NCBI GenBank assembly: GCA_022496185.1 | Contig: WTXG01000178.1 | Coordinates: forward strand, 1 to 64,000 | DNA: 64,000 nucleotides | Source of the DNA: Multifurca ochricompacta | Lineage: Eukaryota > Basidiomycota > Agaricomycetes > Russulales > Russulaceae | Direction: 5' to 3' | Shown here: positions 10,701-22,257 of the stretch, one piece after another | Layout of the letters: each line of letters starts with the position of its first letter | How positions within the stretch are numbered: the first letter of the stretch is position 1 | Position numbers and translations under genes: made by a program | Notes under the pieces: model-generated | Databases searched by the model: none | What the model saw: the letters and a program-made list of their open reading frames with translations, nothing else | Told to the model about the DNA's origin: nothing

Positions 10701-12257
10701 TTCTTCGCGTTTAGACGGCATTCCAGAGAGAGGACATTCGTCCAGGGCATCAATGATGATGTACATCGCGTCCTGAACAGGGATTGCAAGCATGGCCTTC
10801 AAAGTTTCTGCAAGATCCTTCTCGTTGGGCTGCTTCTGGCCATATTCATGTTTCGAGTACAATTCAGAGACGATGGTACGGTAGGCATCTGACTGGGGAT
10901 ATAACTGTATCAAGAGAGAGGACAGTAGACCACGGATATTTTGCTTTGACTTGTCTCGAAAGTCGCAATAAAAGTATCCCAAGTAGGCAGATCCAGCGTT
11001 ACGCAGACGCTGGACATCCTCAACAATGGTGGAACTGATCATTCAAATGAGTGCTTGCGACACCCTATAATGCTAGGCAAACGTACCAAAGGATGCTCTT
11101 GCCAGATCCCGCTTTCAAGAAAAGATCGTCAGCAACAAGAAGCACCCAGATAACGCAGTCACCCTACCATTCCCATTTAACCATAGAAGCGAACCCTCCG
11201 ATCTCCATTCCTTGAATGTTTCGCCTTCAACGAACCACTTGGCAGTTCCCTCATGGTAAAGTTTCCGCGCAATGTTGTGATTTGTAGATGGGTCAGGAGG
11301 TGACAGCCATGTCCGAATGTCCTTGTTCATCTGGTCATCTGGAAAAAGAATGCCTTAGTTGCCTTGTCTATAATGTTACTACGAAAGGGATGACGAACAC
11401 ATCATCTTGTTCACATTACCAAATGTGTGCGCCGCTACAGTGAGAGACTCTTCCTGGGTCAATTTGTCCAACCTCTGAAGGGCGTCCTGGACCTCATTAT
11501 CCCCTATCAGCATCCGTCCGTACGCCCCTGCCAAATGTTAAATCGCGGGAACATGAACACGGTAGTTCACTCACTGAGTCGTCCTTGTTGAATCTGTTTC
11601 GTCGCCAGAGCGAGGATGGTGAGCAATTCCGCCATCGTCTTGACGAGGATCTCGACCATGGACTCGGTAAAGGAGGTCTCATGGGAAGTGTAAATCTTGA
11701 GGCGGATGAGAAAGCGTTGCATGGATTCAAAGAGGTTGAGTAGAGAATCGTAATTATCACTGATCTTCTTTGAGGCCTTGGAATGAAGGTGAGATAATGG
11801 ATTGGAAGCGAAGGAGGGGGATACGGACAGAAAGAAGGACATCAATCGCAGAAAATATGGCCTGTGCGGGTGGAAACACCTGAAAAAAAACATGTTATAA
11901 GCCAGTCATAGCGAATGGGCCACACCAATTAGGACTCACCGAACCAATGCCATTTACGAGTGGTGCGCAGTTCGAGAGGGCGAGGAGTATATTCACGGTT
12001 GGTTTAAGTCCCCTTAGAAGCTTCGTCTTGTGGTTGCCGTTCCGGAACATGTTAAACAGAGACGTTCCTCCTTGAAGTACGTCGATCACGGCGTCTGCGG
12101 TGCCACATCCTTTCAGCTTATTGAGAAGCTGGTGTTCGGACAGATTTATGCCTGTGTTTGTAAGATACTGATCCAGAGCGGCATCTAAGATGAGCTTGAA
12201 ATGAGAAGAGGAGGCAGTTGTGCGAATGTTTGTACGAGGAATTGAAGCTGAAGACAT
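7723..12257 (-). CDS. NOD-like receptor: Goodbye, NACHT and 18 ankyrin repeats (intact)
   Basis: Cytoplasmic STAND receptor of the type that triggers non-self responses or regulated cell death in fungi. Eight exons keep frame: 12257-11940, 11879-11829, 11776-11575, 11527-11420, 11338-11168, 11111-11087, 11034-10438, 10378-7723, giving 1375 residues. Residues 15-230 are a helical Goodbye-like N-terminal domain (LILDAALDQYL, LATKQIQQGRL). NACHT follows, with Walker A GNAGSGKS near residue 283, Walker B MYIIIDALDECP near 385 and CVTSRPEPD. A winged-helix region (HFSVREFLTSDRL) leads to ankyrin repeats from about residue 715 to the C-terminus. The start ATG is shared by all three copies. Units 2 and 3 have frameshifts; this copy has none. 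The last repeat lacks about ten residues compared with unit 2. The ligand is unknown. Confidence 0.88.
7766..9530 (-). repeat. 99-bp ankyrin-coding tandem array, unit 1 (18 copies of LLDHGADVNA)
   Basis: Each 99-bp copy encodes one 33-residue ankyrin repeat with an invariant core LLDHGADVNA. Variation concentrates at the residues after DVNA (E/K, then H/Y/Q/L/D/S, then Y/F), at AL[H/Q], at AA[S/Y/E][N/Y]GHL and at E[I/M][V/M/A]K. Repeats 3-6 and 11-14 share the same series of variants (SYYG, HYG, HFG, QFG), so blocks of several repeats were duplicated together. Confidence 0.93.
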
Positions 12258-12386
12258 GAAGCTAGACTGGGTTATGGTGAAGAGTAAGAGGATTGCTGGG
12301 AAAGGCGGCGGATGGTTATCGATGGTTTATGTATAGATAGCCGCCTAAAGATGAAGATAGACGCTGAGATGTAGAGGTGACAAGAG

Positions 12387-13357
12387 TAGTGTTGTGCACG
12401 GCTCGGCTCGAAGCCGTAAGCCGGCCGTTTCTGAGCCGGAAAAAGCCGGGCCGACATAGGCCGTGAAAACGGCTTCCAGCGGCCCACGGCTCAGGCTTCA
12501 GGTTTGGAAAGCCTGAAGCCGCGGCTTAGGCCGCGGCTTTTGGTGGCTGAGTCACGCTTTCTATCCGGATTTTTGCGAACTGTTGAACCAGAATACTGGT
12601 ACAGAAGTAGTCTGACATAATTGTGATCGCGTTTAGATAAAACAATTGATGAGATAAAAACATGTCTCACATTAATTAAGATACTGAGTATATACATCTC
12701 AGATCGATCATGTGATGAAATCACTTTCATTAACAAGCAAGATAACGCGCGCGTTCGTTTACTTTAATTTGGTAGCTGATATAGTACATCTAAATTGTAT
12801 ATAAAGCCACTGATAAATAATTAGATTTACATCGCACGCTCGATCGGCTTTGGTATTTTGTAGAATAGTACTAGAACCTATTTAAAGATGCCCTGTAGCA
12901 CGCTGCAGATCCCATCTCGTCTTCTTGGGGGTGTAGGCTCTTAGCAATTGTTCAATATAGGTCTATTCTTGCTGGATTTTCACTCTTAGTTTCACCACGA
13001 TCTCAACATCTTATCTTATCTACATAGCAAGCGCGGGATAGAAACACCCGTTACAAACGCTGTTATTGATACAAGCTAAAATAAGACAACTTATGTTACA
13101 GGAATTAAATGGGAGACATAATATGGCAGAAGGCCAAAGCAGTGGCTAGGGGTTTATATAATGTAAACTACAAGTCCTTCAAAAAATGCAGCTTAAAACT
13201 TGATTTGACGCTGTAAAGCCGCAGCTTGGGCCTAAGCCGGGCCTAAGCCGGCCGGAAGCCGTCGCTACGGCCCAGGCTTGAGTTTTGAAAAGCCTAAGCC
13301 GCCAAAAGCCGGGCCTAAGCCGCGGCTTCAGGCCGAGCCGGGGCCGTCACAACACTA
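12387..13357. mobile_element. Non-autonomous hAT-type element (971 bp) with 8-bp target duplication
   Basis: The ends are inverted (TAGTGTTGTG and CACAACACTA) and flanked by GACAAGAG at 12379-12386 and 13358-13365. Units 2 and 3 have a single GACAAGAG followed directly by GTAACATAG, so the empty site is visible. The outer 130-150 bp on each side are GC-rich, made of repeated AGCCGGGCC/GAAGCCG motifs that form extended inverted arms; the interior is AT-rich and non-coding. The 8-bp duplication and ends point to hAT. It sits about 130 bp upstream of the NLR start, where it could affect expression. Confidence 0.88.
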
Positions 13358-13408
13358 GACAAGAGGTAACATAGATACTGGATCTTGGAGGACCAGTGAA
13401 CTGAATGT

Positions 13409-13895
13409 TGTAAGGATGTCTCGGGCGTTGAGCATGAAACCCCCAGGTTTCGGCTATCCTCTCTTTCATTACAATCCCTGAATTAGAGCACTTATAATCT
13501 AGCTTCGTATATCTTTTATCAGTATTAGTACATTTGCATTCCGGGCCGCTTGCCCGTCCATTCCCTACCATTAATTTCTCATTTTTTGATCACCTCTCTG
13601 TCCACTCTTTATGATCTGTTTCATCACCTAACCGTCGCCTGCATGTTGCCGTCTTCAGTACCTGGTTCTTACCTTGCTTGTGTCTATCCTTCATACCAAA
13701 TTCACTGCCTATGGCCTTCTTTTACTATACTGCTCTTCTGCTTCATAACTGGACTCTCAACAGGTATATAAAGGTATCTACAATACTTGTAGTAGGCAAG
13801 CCAATGAGCCACGAGAAGCAGAAGTCAAATGGGATTTCTCTCCCTCTTTATCTTCTTTTTGTGTCCTAAAGAACTTCTCGACAATGTGATGTGCA
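13409..13895 (+). repeat. LTR-like promoter-bearing repeat, unit 1 (split by the Copia element)
   Basis: The block starts TGTAAGGATG and carries a TATATAAAGG box near 13763. Related blocks occur at 32141, 45110 and 46448, and the 709-bp solo LTR at 36034-36742 shares CCGGGCCGC, the TATA region and TTGTAGTAGG. It is probably an old solo LTR of the same broad family that predates the triplication. In unit 1 it is cut at 13895 and continues at 19156. The end is not clear. Confidence 0.5.
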
Positions 13896-13900
13896 AGGTC

Positions 13901-14304
13901 TGTCGGAAATGGATCAATATGGCCAGGTCGGATCAATCGCTAAGTGTGTGGTACTAACAAGCGAGTTGTGTGTTGTGCAGTAGCACGTGGACTGTGTTTC
14001 ACCTTCCTGTGAATACTTTGATACCTTACTTGATTAGACACAATCCTTTATTGTCTTGGTTACTATAAGCACACTCATTTACAGTATTTAAGGACACTCT
14101 CACTGTACGGTTCACTTCAGTTCTGACCATCACAACTGAAGTGAGTATTCTGTTATCTTATCTTTACCTATGTAGCTAACGTGCACTAGTTATAACTACC
14201 ATTCTAGGTAAAGACTAATTAATATATAGTTCTGACCATCACAACTGAATTATAACTACCATTCTAGGTAGTTTGGATTATCTAACCTCAGGCTGCGTTC
14301 TTTA
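13901..14304 (+). repeat. 5' LTR of the Copia element
   Basis: 404 bp, from TGTCGGAAATGG to CTGCGTTCTTTA. It contains a direct internal repeat of TTCTGACCATCACAACTGAA. The terminal dinucleotides are TG and TA, not TG and CA. Confidence 0.93.
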
Positions 14305-14668
14305 GGTTATGGGCCCTGGCCGTAACTGAATTAATCCAGAAGAAGATTGAATTTCATACACAAGCTTCCTTACACAGTAATTCACGCATTTTTGCATCTC
14401 CCAATAAGGCAAGCCTCTGTTCTTTTGTAGTCCTATTCCCTGGTCCCTGGAACCAGTGGATCGGTGTAGACTGGGCCCCTCACCGGGCTTCGCGCGAGCC
14501 GTGCGATGGAGCGTGGCGACGCTGAAGCACGTGTGAGCAATCCCTAATCGGGACTGGACCCTTTGCGGTTCAGAGCGTACAGTTGGATACATCGGGACTT
14601 GATCAGTCTTCACGATCTGGGTCTGACAGCTCCTCTACCCAGATTGGAAATCGTCGCTTACACGCACC

Positions 14669-17600
14669 ATGGCACCTGCATTCACTTTCCCACCTTCTGC
14701 TGCAATCGAGATCCTAGATGGATCGAACTGGCCAGTCTGGTCAGCGCGAATGATGGCCCTGTTCCGTTTGAATGGCGTCCAGAACCACCTGCTTGAAGAC
14801 AAGCCTGCTAGCCCTCCTGCTGACTGGGAGGCTACTGAAGGGGTTCTCTTAGCAATCCTCGAGCTCTATGCTCAGAAGGATGTCTGGACAGCCATGGCAG
14901 ACGATACTAAGTTTGTCACATGTAAAGCTAAATGGGACGAGCTCAAACGCATCTATGGGGGAGTCGGATCCATGTCCGCATTCAACACTTGGTCTGCCCT
15001 CACTGGCACCGCGCTGGACGAGTCCTCCCCCATGCTCCCACAATTGCAGAAACTCAATGATGCCCGCATCACACTGAAAAACAACGAGATGGAGATTTCA
15101 GATCTCCAGTTTAGTTTCATCCTGATCAAAGCACTACCCGAATCGTACTCCGCCGTCGCATCCACCATACTAGCATCCGGATCGCCAAAGGATCTTACCC
15201 CTCAGACTATCCAAGAGCGGATTCTGAATGAGGAAGGTCGTTGATCCGGTGGTTCCGCCTCACTCAACAAAGCCGCGCCCATCAAACAAAAACATGACAA
15301 GAAGAATACCAAATGTTTCTATTGTCAGAAGAAAGGGCACAAGGCTGTAGAGTGTTGGAAGAAGAAAAAGGATCTGGAGGAGAAGAAGGGATCGGAGACC
15401 ATGCAGGCCAGTAACAAGGCCGTTAACGCACATCTAGCAGTTCAGACAGCGTCTATCGTAGAGATAGGCAATGACAATGACGATCTCCGCGTTTCCTTGT
15501 ACTTGGCTGTGCGATCACGTTGGATGATGGATTCCGGCGCAACGCATCATATCACCCCAAATCGGTCTGACTTTATTCAGTATACTCCAGCGGCTGGCAT
15601 TGTACGCCTGGGAGACAACTCGAATGTGTGACAAATTGGGGTTGGGACTGTGGTATTCAAGACCACTGCAGGTAGTAGAGGTTCTGAGATCACCTTGAGC
15701 AACGTGCTGCACATACCAGACGTTACAACATGTTTCATTTCTACGCGTGCACTTGCTCAGAAGGGGGCTCAGATCTCTTTTACAGATAAAATTTTCACGA
15801 TCTCAGTCCAGACCGGACGGTAGCGCAGGGTTACCTGGAGGACAACCTATACTGGCTGGATGCCTCCATGGCTGGACTCAATGCGCACGCTCAAACGTCG
15901 CAACCTATCGACATCTGGCATCGCCGCATGGGGCATATGTCATACAACGCCCTCAAGCGGTATCATGAATCCGTCAAGGGGATATCATTGGATGCTCCGA
16001 TCGATCAACATCAGTCGCCATGCCCCGGGTGCGAGCTTGGGAAACACACGCGACTCCCCTTCAAGTCCTCTCACAAGCGATCGGACCGGCGGCTACAGAT
16101 TGTTCACAGCGATCTGGCCGGCCGATGCAGGTTCAGTCTATTCAAGGTGCGCTCTACATTGCAACATTTATCGACGACTACTCTAGACATGGTGTGGTCT
16201 ACTTCCTCAGATCCAAAGATCAGTGTGCAACAGCATTTCGGAAATTCCTAGCTTGGGCTGAGACTCAATCATTGGAAAAAATGCTAGCCTTGCACTCAGA
16301 TCGCGGGGGGAGTACATGTCAAGCGCACTTAGAGCTGTACTGGATGAACGGGGGATTGAGCATAAGTTGACGATGCCGGGATCGCCGCAACAAAACGGCA
16401 TAGCCGAGAGATGGAACAGGACCATCATGGACAAGGCGCGCTCTATGTTACACAGCGCTGGCCTGTCCCTTGGCTTCTGGGAGTTGGCAGTGGATACTGC
16501 TGTTCACACTTACAACAGAACTCCCACCCGAACTATAGGTTGGCGCACGCCTCACAAGCTCTGGAGTGCTGGTCACACTCCAGACGTCTCTTATTTCTGC
16601 GTCTTCGGATGCAAGGCATATGTTCATGTGCCTGAGAACAAGCGTAGAAAGCTCGATCCGAGATCAATCGAGATGACGCTTGTTGGGTATGAGCCAGGTT
16701 CTAAGGGTTACCGGCTATGGAACAAGAGTACCCGAGCAGTCGTCCTGTCGCGCGACGTGACATTCGATGAACGCTCCTTTCCTTTTCAGGACAATGGTGA
16801 GCCGTCCATTCGTTCTGATCAACCTAAGGCCCTGGAGGGGCCACTGGCCATTACATTCCCTATGGCTGTCCCTATGCAAACTCAAGGGGAGGTCGATCCG
16901 CCAAGGACGCCATCCCCTGTTGCCACACAAACCCCAAGTTCTGGCAATACAGTCTGGGCTACCCCGCCTTCACGCCCCGCAATACAAGAGCCTCCACCCC
17001 GCGCGCCGCGCAACTGGTTTCTCCGGACTCAGTGGACCGTTGTCCCCACTTTGGAGGACGTGCCCCCTCGGAGACTGCGAGAGAATCCTCGCAGGAATCC
17101 ACACTACTTTGGCAAAGATAATGCTGAGTTAGGTGAGGATGGGCGACTCAGGCATCGTGCTCTGCTTGCGGCGGCTGCATATAGTGATCCGCTCACATAT
17201 CGGGAGGCGATGAAGTCAGACTACGCTAGTGACTGGCAGGACGCGTGCCAATACGAAATGGACGCACTAGCCAAGAATGGAACTTGGACACTGGTGGACT
17301 TACCGGCCGATCAGAAGGCTGTGAAGTCCAAGTGGGTTTTCAAGCACAAGGCCGATGGACGCTTTCGCGCACACTTAGTTGCTAAGGGATTCACGCAAAT
17401 TCAAGGTATTGATTATGATGAAACATTTTCTCCAGTAGCCCAGTTCGAGTCCTTGAGACTGCTGCTAGCGTTGGCCGCGCTAGAGGATTGGGAGATCCAT
17501 CAAATGGACGTCAAGTCGGCGTTCCTGAACGGACTACTGGATGAGGAAATTTACATGGAGCAACCGGAGGGTTTCATCACATCGGGCCAGACGAATAAGG

Positions 17601-18724
17601 TATGCCTACTGAAAAAGGCAATTTACGGACTCAAACAAGCCTCACGCGCATGGAACTTGCAATTCCATGGAGTTCTATTGGAGCTCGGCTTCATGCGCAC
17701 CTTCTCTGATGCCGGGGTATACGTGCGTCGTCGCCAAGATGGGGAGGGGACAGCAATTATAATCCTCTATGTCGACGACATCACTATCTTAGGCGATACT
17801 CTCAAGGAGGTTAACCGGATCAAGGGGATCTTATCTAAGCGCTATGAAATGACAGATCTAGGTGAGATCGACTCATATCTTGGAGTCCAGATCACACGCG
17901 ACAGATCTATCAAGCGTCTGGAAATTGATCAATCATGGTACATTGGAGAGATCGTTGCACGCTTTGGGATGGCGGATGCGAACCCCGCGCGCACACCACT
18001 CCCTGCTGGGGCAGATGTCCATCTGGTAAAGCACACTGAACAGGCTACTCAAACAGAAATCACTTATTATCAACAAATTATTGGGAGCCTTCTGTACATG
18101 CAAATTGGGACTCGCCCTGACATATCTTTTGCTGTAGCGCATCTTGCGCAGTATGCAGCAAATCCTTCGCCGCAACACCTGCGACTTGCCAAATATGTGC
18201 TGGCTTATCTAAGGAGCACAGCCAACCTTAGGCTTTGCTACGATGGAGCGCGCGGAGAGGGACTTGTCAGCTACTCGGACTCCAGTCTTGGGGACCATGC
18301 CGACAATCATCATTCCACCTCGGGCTATGTCTTTTTACTTGCTGACTCATCCATCTCTTGGACCTCGCGTAAGCAGAAGACTGTCGCCCAAAGCACCACT
18401 CATGCAGAGTACATGGCACTTGCCGAAGCGGCAAATCAAGCCACTTGGTACCGGAGCTTCCTCTCGGAACTTGGCTACGATGTCACAGATCCGATTCCTT
18501 TACATGGCGATAACAAAGGGGCAGTGGACTTGGCTCTCAACCCCGTGACCGGGCGAAGATCCAAACATATTGCTATCAAATTCCACGCCATTCGCGAATA
18601 CGTCGAACAGGGACACATCGATCTAATCAGGACACCCACTGGAGAAATGCTAGCTGATGGATTCACAAAACCACACATGCATACGCAACTCCAAGAGTTC
18701 GTCACTGGACTAGGGCTTATCTAA
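14669..18724 (+). pseudogene. Copia gag-pol, inactivated by stops and frameshifts
   Basis: The polyprotein starts at ATG 14669. Gag has a CCHC knuckle (CFYCQKKGHKAVEC, about 15318-15360), then protease (MDSGATHH, about 15526), pre-integrase (WHRRMGHM, HSDLAG), integrase (GIAERWNR), RT (MDVKSAFLNGLL, YVDDITILGD) and RNase H (GDNKGAVDLAL). Breaks seen: TGA at 15242-15244 and 15629-15631, each explained by CGA to TGA, and frame changes near 15822, 16120 and 16315. From 16316 to the TAA/LTR junction the frame is open for 802 codons, so RT and RNase H remain intact while protease and integrase do not. It cannot make a full polyprotein. Confidence 0.92.
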
Positions 18725-18751
18725 TCCAGGATTGTCTCAATCATGGGGGGA

Positions 18752-19155
18752 TGTTGGAAATGGATCAATATGGCCAGGTCGGATCAATCACTAAGTGTGT
18801 GGTACTAACAAGCAAGTTGTGTGTTGTGCAGTAGCACGCGGACTGTGTTTCACCTTCCTGTGAATACTTTGATACCTTACTTGATTAGACACAATCCTTT
18901 ATTGTCTTGGTTACTATAAGCACACTCATTTACAGTATTTAAGGACACTCTCACTGTACGGTTCACTTCAGTTCTGACCATCACAACTGAAGTGAGTATT
19001 CTGTTATCTTATCTTTACCTATGTAGCTAACGTGCACTAGTTATAACTACCATTCTAGGTAAAGACTAATTAATATATAGTTCTGACCATCACAACTGAA
19101 TTATAACTACCATTCTAGGTAGTTTGGATTATCTAACCTCAGGCTGCATTCTTTA
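18752..19155 (+). repeat. 3' LTR of the Copia element
   Basis: 404 bp, from TGTTGGAAATGG to CTGCATTCTTTA. It differs from the 5' LTR at five CpG/TpG/CpA positions and is otherwise the same by eye. Confidence 0.93.
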
Positions 19156-19934
19156 AGGTCAAACGGAACCAGTGAGCAGTGTATTTGCAAGTACAAGCAC
19201 AATAATTGTCTTAGTTATCTCTGGGTTCTTTCGTCGCTCTCTTCACCTTCCTACCTCTCTCCTCTTGGGAATGCTTTGCCTCACACTCACTGCGGATGGG
19301 CTCCGTACAACATTGCAGATGAGGCACCAGAACGGGCCATGACTGATATTTCCTCAGCCCTAATGCTAGATGATCAAGGCATGAGGATCAAGAGAGAGAT
19401 AAATCTATTGTAGTTAGTGCTGCATATAGAAAACTACTCTCCCCCACTGCTGACATCCCTAAAGTGGTAATCTTATTATGCAACTGTGATTTGTAATAAT
19501 ATTTATTTTAATAAGGAAAGGTATTGTTGATCAACAAAAAGCATTACAAATTAAAGTCATGTGACATGTAACAACGTTTTCAACCTGCCAGTTCTGCTCA
19601 TGCGACGATCTCACAGTGAATGCAATTCACCCAGCAGTTTGACGAATCACGTGATGTAAAGTAAACAACAGTAAATTCTGTTGAAGCCGTACAGAGGTTC
19701 CGGGATAGTGGTTTGACACGTGATGTAGAGTAAACAACGGCAATTTTTGTTGAACCAAGATACCGGTACAGAGACAGAGAGCTCACCCACCACCGCTGAC
19801 ATCCCCAAAGTGGTAGTCTTGTCACATGACCATGATTTGTAATAATATTTATTTTAAAAAGGAAAGTTATCATTGATCAACAAAAAGTCGTTACAAATCA
19901 AAGTCATGTGACATGTAGACATGATGAAAGACCG

Positions 19935-20397
19935 GTTCTGCTCATGCAACGACCTCACCCCCCTCACCTTCCTTCACACGCTCCTCTACTAGCCCCTCTC
20001 CAATTCCTGCCTGACTGGGCTCTAGAACTTGACCAACCTCCATGGCACATACTCTTCACTTGCAAACCTTACATTGAGGATTTGCTCACCTTTATCCAGG
20101 ACATGTGGGCCTTCACAAGGCCTCCTTTGGCAAAATGACCTTGCAAGCTGGATTAAGAGTCTGAGTTGGTGACATTGGGTAGTATGGGTAAGTTTGCTTT
20201 TCTTCTCCAACACACAGGCTCTGTTCCCCTCTCCACTCCTTCTCTATTACACACTGTCTCTCTTGTTTCCCTCTACCAAGAGGTTTTGCACATGGTGGTT
20301 CTCTCATGTTCACAACAGTAGTTACTATGTACTGGTAGTAGCTGTGTGATTTGGGCAAGGCCCTGAAGTGCAAATAAAATTGATTTCAAAAAAAAAC
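19935..20397 (+). mobile_element. 5'-truncated LINE fragment with ORF2 C-terminus and poly-A tail
   Basis: A frame ending LLTFIQDMWAFTRPPLAK (stop near 20138) resembles the last residues of LINE ORF2. It is followed by 3' UTR and AATAAAATTGATTTC with poly-A at about 20388-20397. A close copy lies at 39800-40262. Confidence 0.6.
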
Positions 20398-20711
20398 CCC
20401 TAGTCTTTGTTCCTTTACACTTGCTGCACAAGACTTGTGACCACTCTCAAAAGCAAGATAGGAAAAACAAGAAGGCCCAAGGAGTTTATGAGAGTGAGAA
20501 AAAGAAGCACCAGGTCCAATTCCGGGACCACTGTATGTTCCAAGTGCTGGAACAAGAGGGTGGCTCATTCTTGAGGCTAGCGAGAACGTGTGAGAATGCC
20601 AAAGTTCTTATCTAATCCTTATCTGATCTTATTCTAACTGATTTGTAATGGTATTTCATTCCGTGCACTTAGGCAAAGCCTTGACAATAAAGTCGATTCC
20701 AAAAAAAAAGG
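20398..20711 (+). mobile_element. Second LINE/SINE-like fragment with the same tail
   Basis: Follows directly after the poly-A of the preceding fragment and ends ACAATAAAGTCGATTCC plus poly-A at 20701-20709. A close copy lies at 40263-40570. No coding frame. Confidence 0.5.
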
Positions 20712-21939
20712 TATTTCGTTGATAACTTTCCTTTTTAAAATAAATATTCAATGATAACTTCCTTTTTAAAATAAATATTATTACAAATCACAATTGTGTG
20801 ACAAGATTACCACTTTAGTGATGTCAGTGGTGGGGGAGAGTTGGGTGAGCTCTCTGTACCGGTATCTTGGTTCAACAAAATTTGCCATTGTTTACTCTAC
20901 ATCACGTGTCAAACCGCTATCCCGGAACCTCTGTACCACTATTGTCACGGCTCTACTTTATTTTTTCCTTTTATTTTCTCCCTTGAAGATCACATGACTG
21001 TGGGAAGATTACCCAGCAGTCTCAACACGTGATCATGGGAATGTAGTCATGACATGGATCATGTGACCGAGTCACATGTAATAGTCACATGCTGCTTAGT
21101 CAGCACAAGAGCCACTCAACAATAACAAGTCGATTCTCTATTGTGTTTACCACAATAGGCATGGCCCCACAGTCTAGATGGTTCTAGACCAAGTGGAGCT
21201 GTTATCAAGATAAGAGGAGCCCAGCCTAGAAGGTTCTAGGTAAGTGGAGCTCTAGATAAGGGCCCAGGTTGGGCCATGGCCAATTTTAGCACAGAATCAC
21301 ATGTATCAGTAGATAGACGTGTTCCAGACCTAAGGGCTAGACTACATATCAGTTATCTACTCCACAATGACGTCATTATGACATCACATTGTGGAGCATG
21401 ATCAGTCAGCAGAGTAAAGCAGCTTACGAATCACAAAGATAAGGCTCAGTCAGCAATACAGCTGACTGATACTTGCTGATTCTTGCTTACACTTACTGCT
21501 TACCTCGTTACACTGAGAAATGTATATAAAGACCCTCTGTAACAGCCTGTAGCCCCCATCTTGTCCTCTTGGGGCTGCAGGTGAGTAACTGTCTACACGA
21601 GTTTGATACATAGTGCTAATGGCATCCTGCCTCCCTGTGTGACTCGATCCTTTGGATCTTGTCCTCTTGGGGCTGCAGTTTCTTCCAGTTTCAGAACGCC
21701 GTCATCGTGGTTGACAAACCACTGTGGGTGACAAGGTTCCTGGTCATTACTTAACACGTGACGTTTGCCTCCGCGGTACGCCCAACAACTTAGGTCACTT
21801 CTCTTTGCCCTTCCTGTTTCTAAGTGTACACGGAGCTTCACCCGTTACAACTATCTTGGTTCAACAGAATTTATTGTTGTTTACTTTACATCACGTGATT
21901 CGTCAAACTGCTGGGTGAATTGCATCCAGTCGATCTCAC

Positions 21940-22257
21940 CCCCCTCACCTTCATCCAGGACACGCGGGCCTTCATAAGGCCTCCTCTGGTGAGATGACCT
22001 TACGATCTGGATTAAGTCTGAGTTGGTGACATTGGGTAGTATGGGTAAGTTCACCTTTCTTCTCCAACAGACAGGCTCTCTTCCGTTCTCCACTCCTCTA
22101 TTACACACCATCTCTCTCGTTTCCCTCTACCAAGAGGTTTTGCACATGGTGGTTTCCATCCTTCTCTCATGTTCACAACAGTAGTTACTATGTACTGGTA
22201 GTAGCTGCGTGATTTAGGCAAAGCCCTGAAATGCGAATAAAATTGATTTCAAAAAAA
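21940..22257 (+). mobile_element. LINE 3' end fragment with poly-A, left part of unit 2
   Basis: About 320 bp of LINE 3' sequence (ACGCGGGCCTTCATAAGG to AATAAAATTGATTTC plus poly-A at 22248). The unit 3 equivalent is 33083-33403. It was already present in the ancestral unit. Confidence 0.65.

Larger units (their letters stand above)
13901..19155 (+). mobile_element. Ty1/Copia retrotransposon, full length, 5-bp target duplication AGGTC
   Basis: Two 404-bp LTRs bracket a gag-pol region in the Copia order (gag, protease, integrase, RT, RNase H). AGGTC flanks the element at 13896-13900 and 19156-19160; units 2 and 3 hold the uninterrupted site (GTGCAAGGTCAAA), so insertion followed the duplication. 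A purine run GGGGGGA precedes the 3' LTR. The LTRs differ at about five sites in 404, all CpG transitions. Stops and frameshifts in gag-pol make this copy non-autonomous. Confidence 0.95.
1694..21930. repeat. Tandem unit 1 (glutamate-rich gene, S28 peptidase, NLR), enlarged by insertions
   Basis: Collinear with units 2 and 3. Without the insertions at 5454-6275, 12387-13357, 13901-19155 and 19615-21930 its length approaches the 11.1-kb period of unit 2. Its left end is replaced by the LINE. It carries the only intact receptor gene of the array and the best preserved peptidase. Confidence 0.9.
19615..21930. mobile_element. Mutator-like TIR element (2316 bp) with 9-bp target duplication
   Basis: CGATCTCAC flanks the element at 19606-19614 and 21931-21939 and occurs once in the empty site at the unit 2/3 junction. 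The ends (about TGCAATTCACCCAGCAGTTT inward) are complementary over at least 65 bp, extending through ACGTGATGTAAAGTAAACAA. A 9-bp duplication and long TIRs suggest Mutator-like, but no transposase is present. The interior holds LINE 3' fragments and non-coding DNA. A related element is at 39361-40807. Confidence 0.75.

Noticed and set aside
2723..12257. Peptidase and NLR as one co-regulated effector-sensor pair
   Set aside because: They are convergent with a spacer of over 1.7 kb, and the peptidase lacks its 5' end in every unit, so joint function is not supported.
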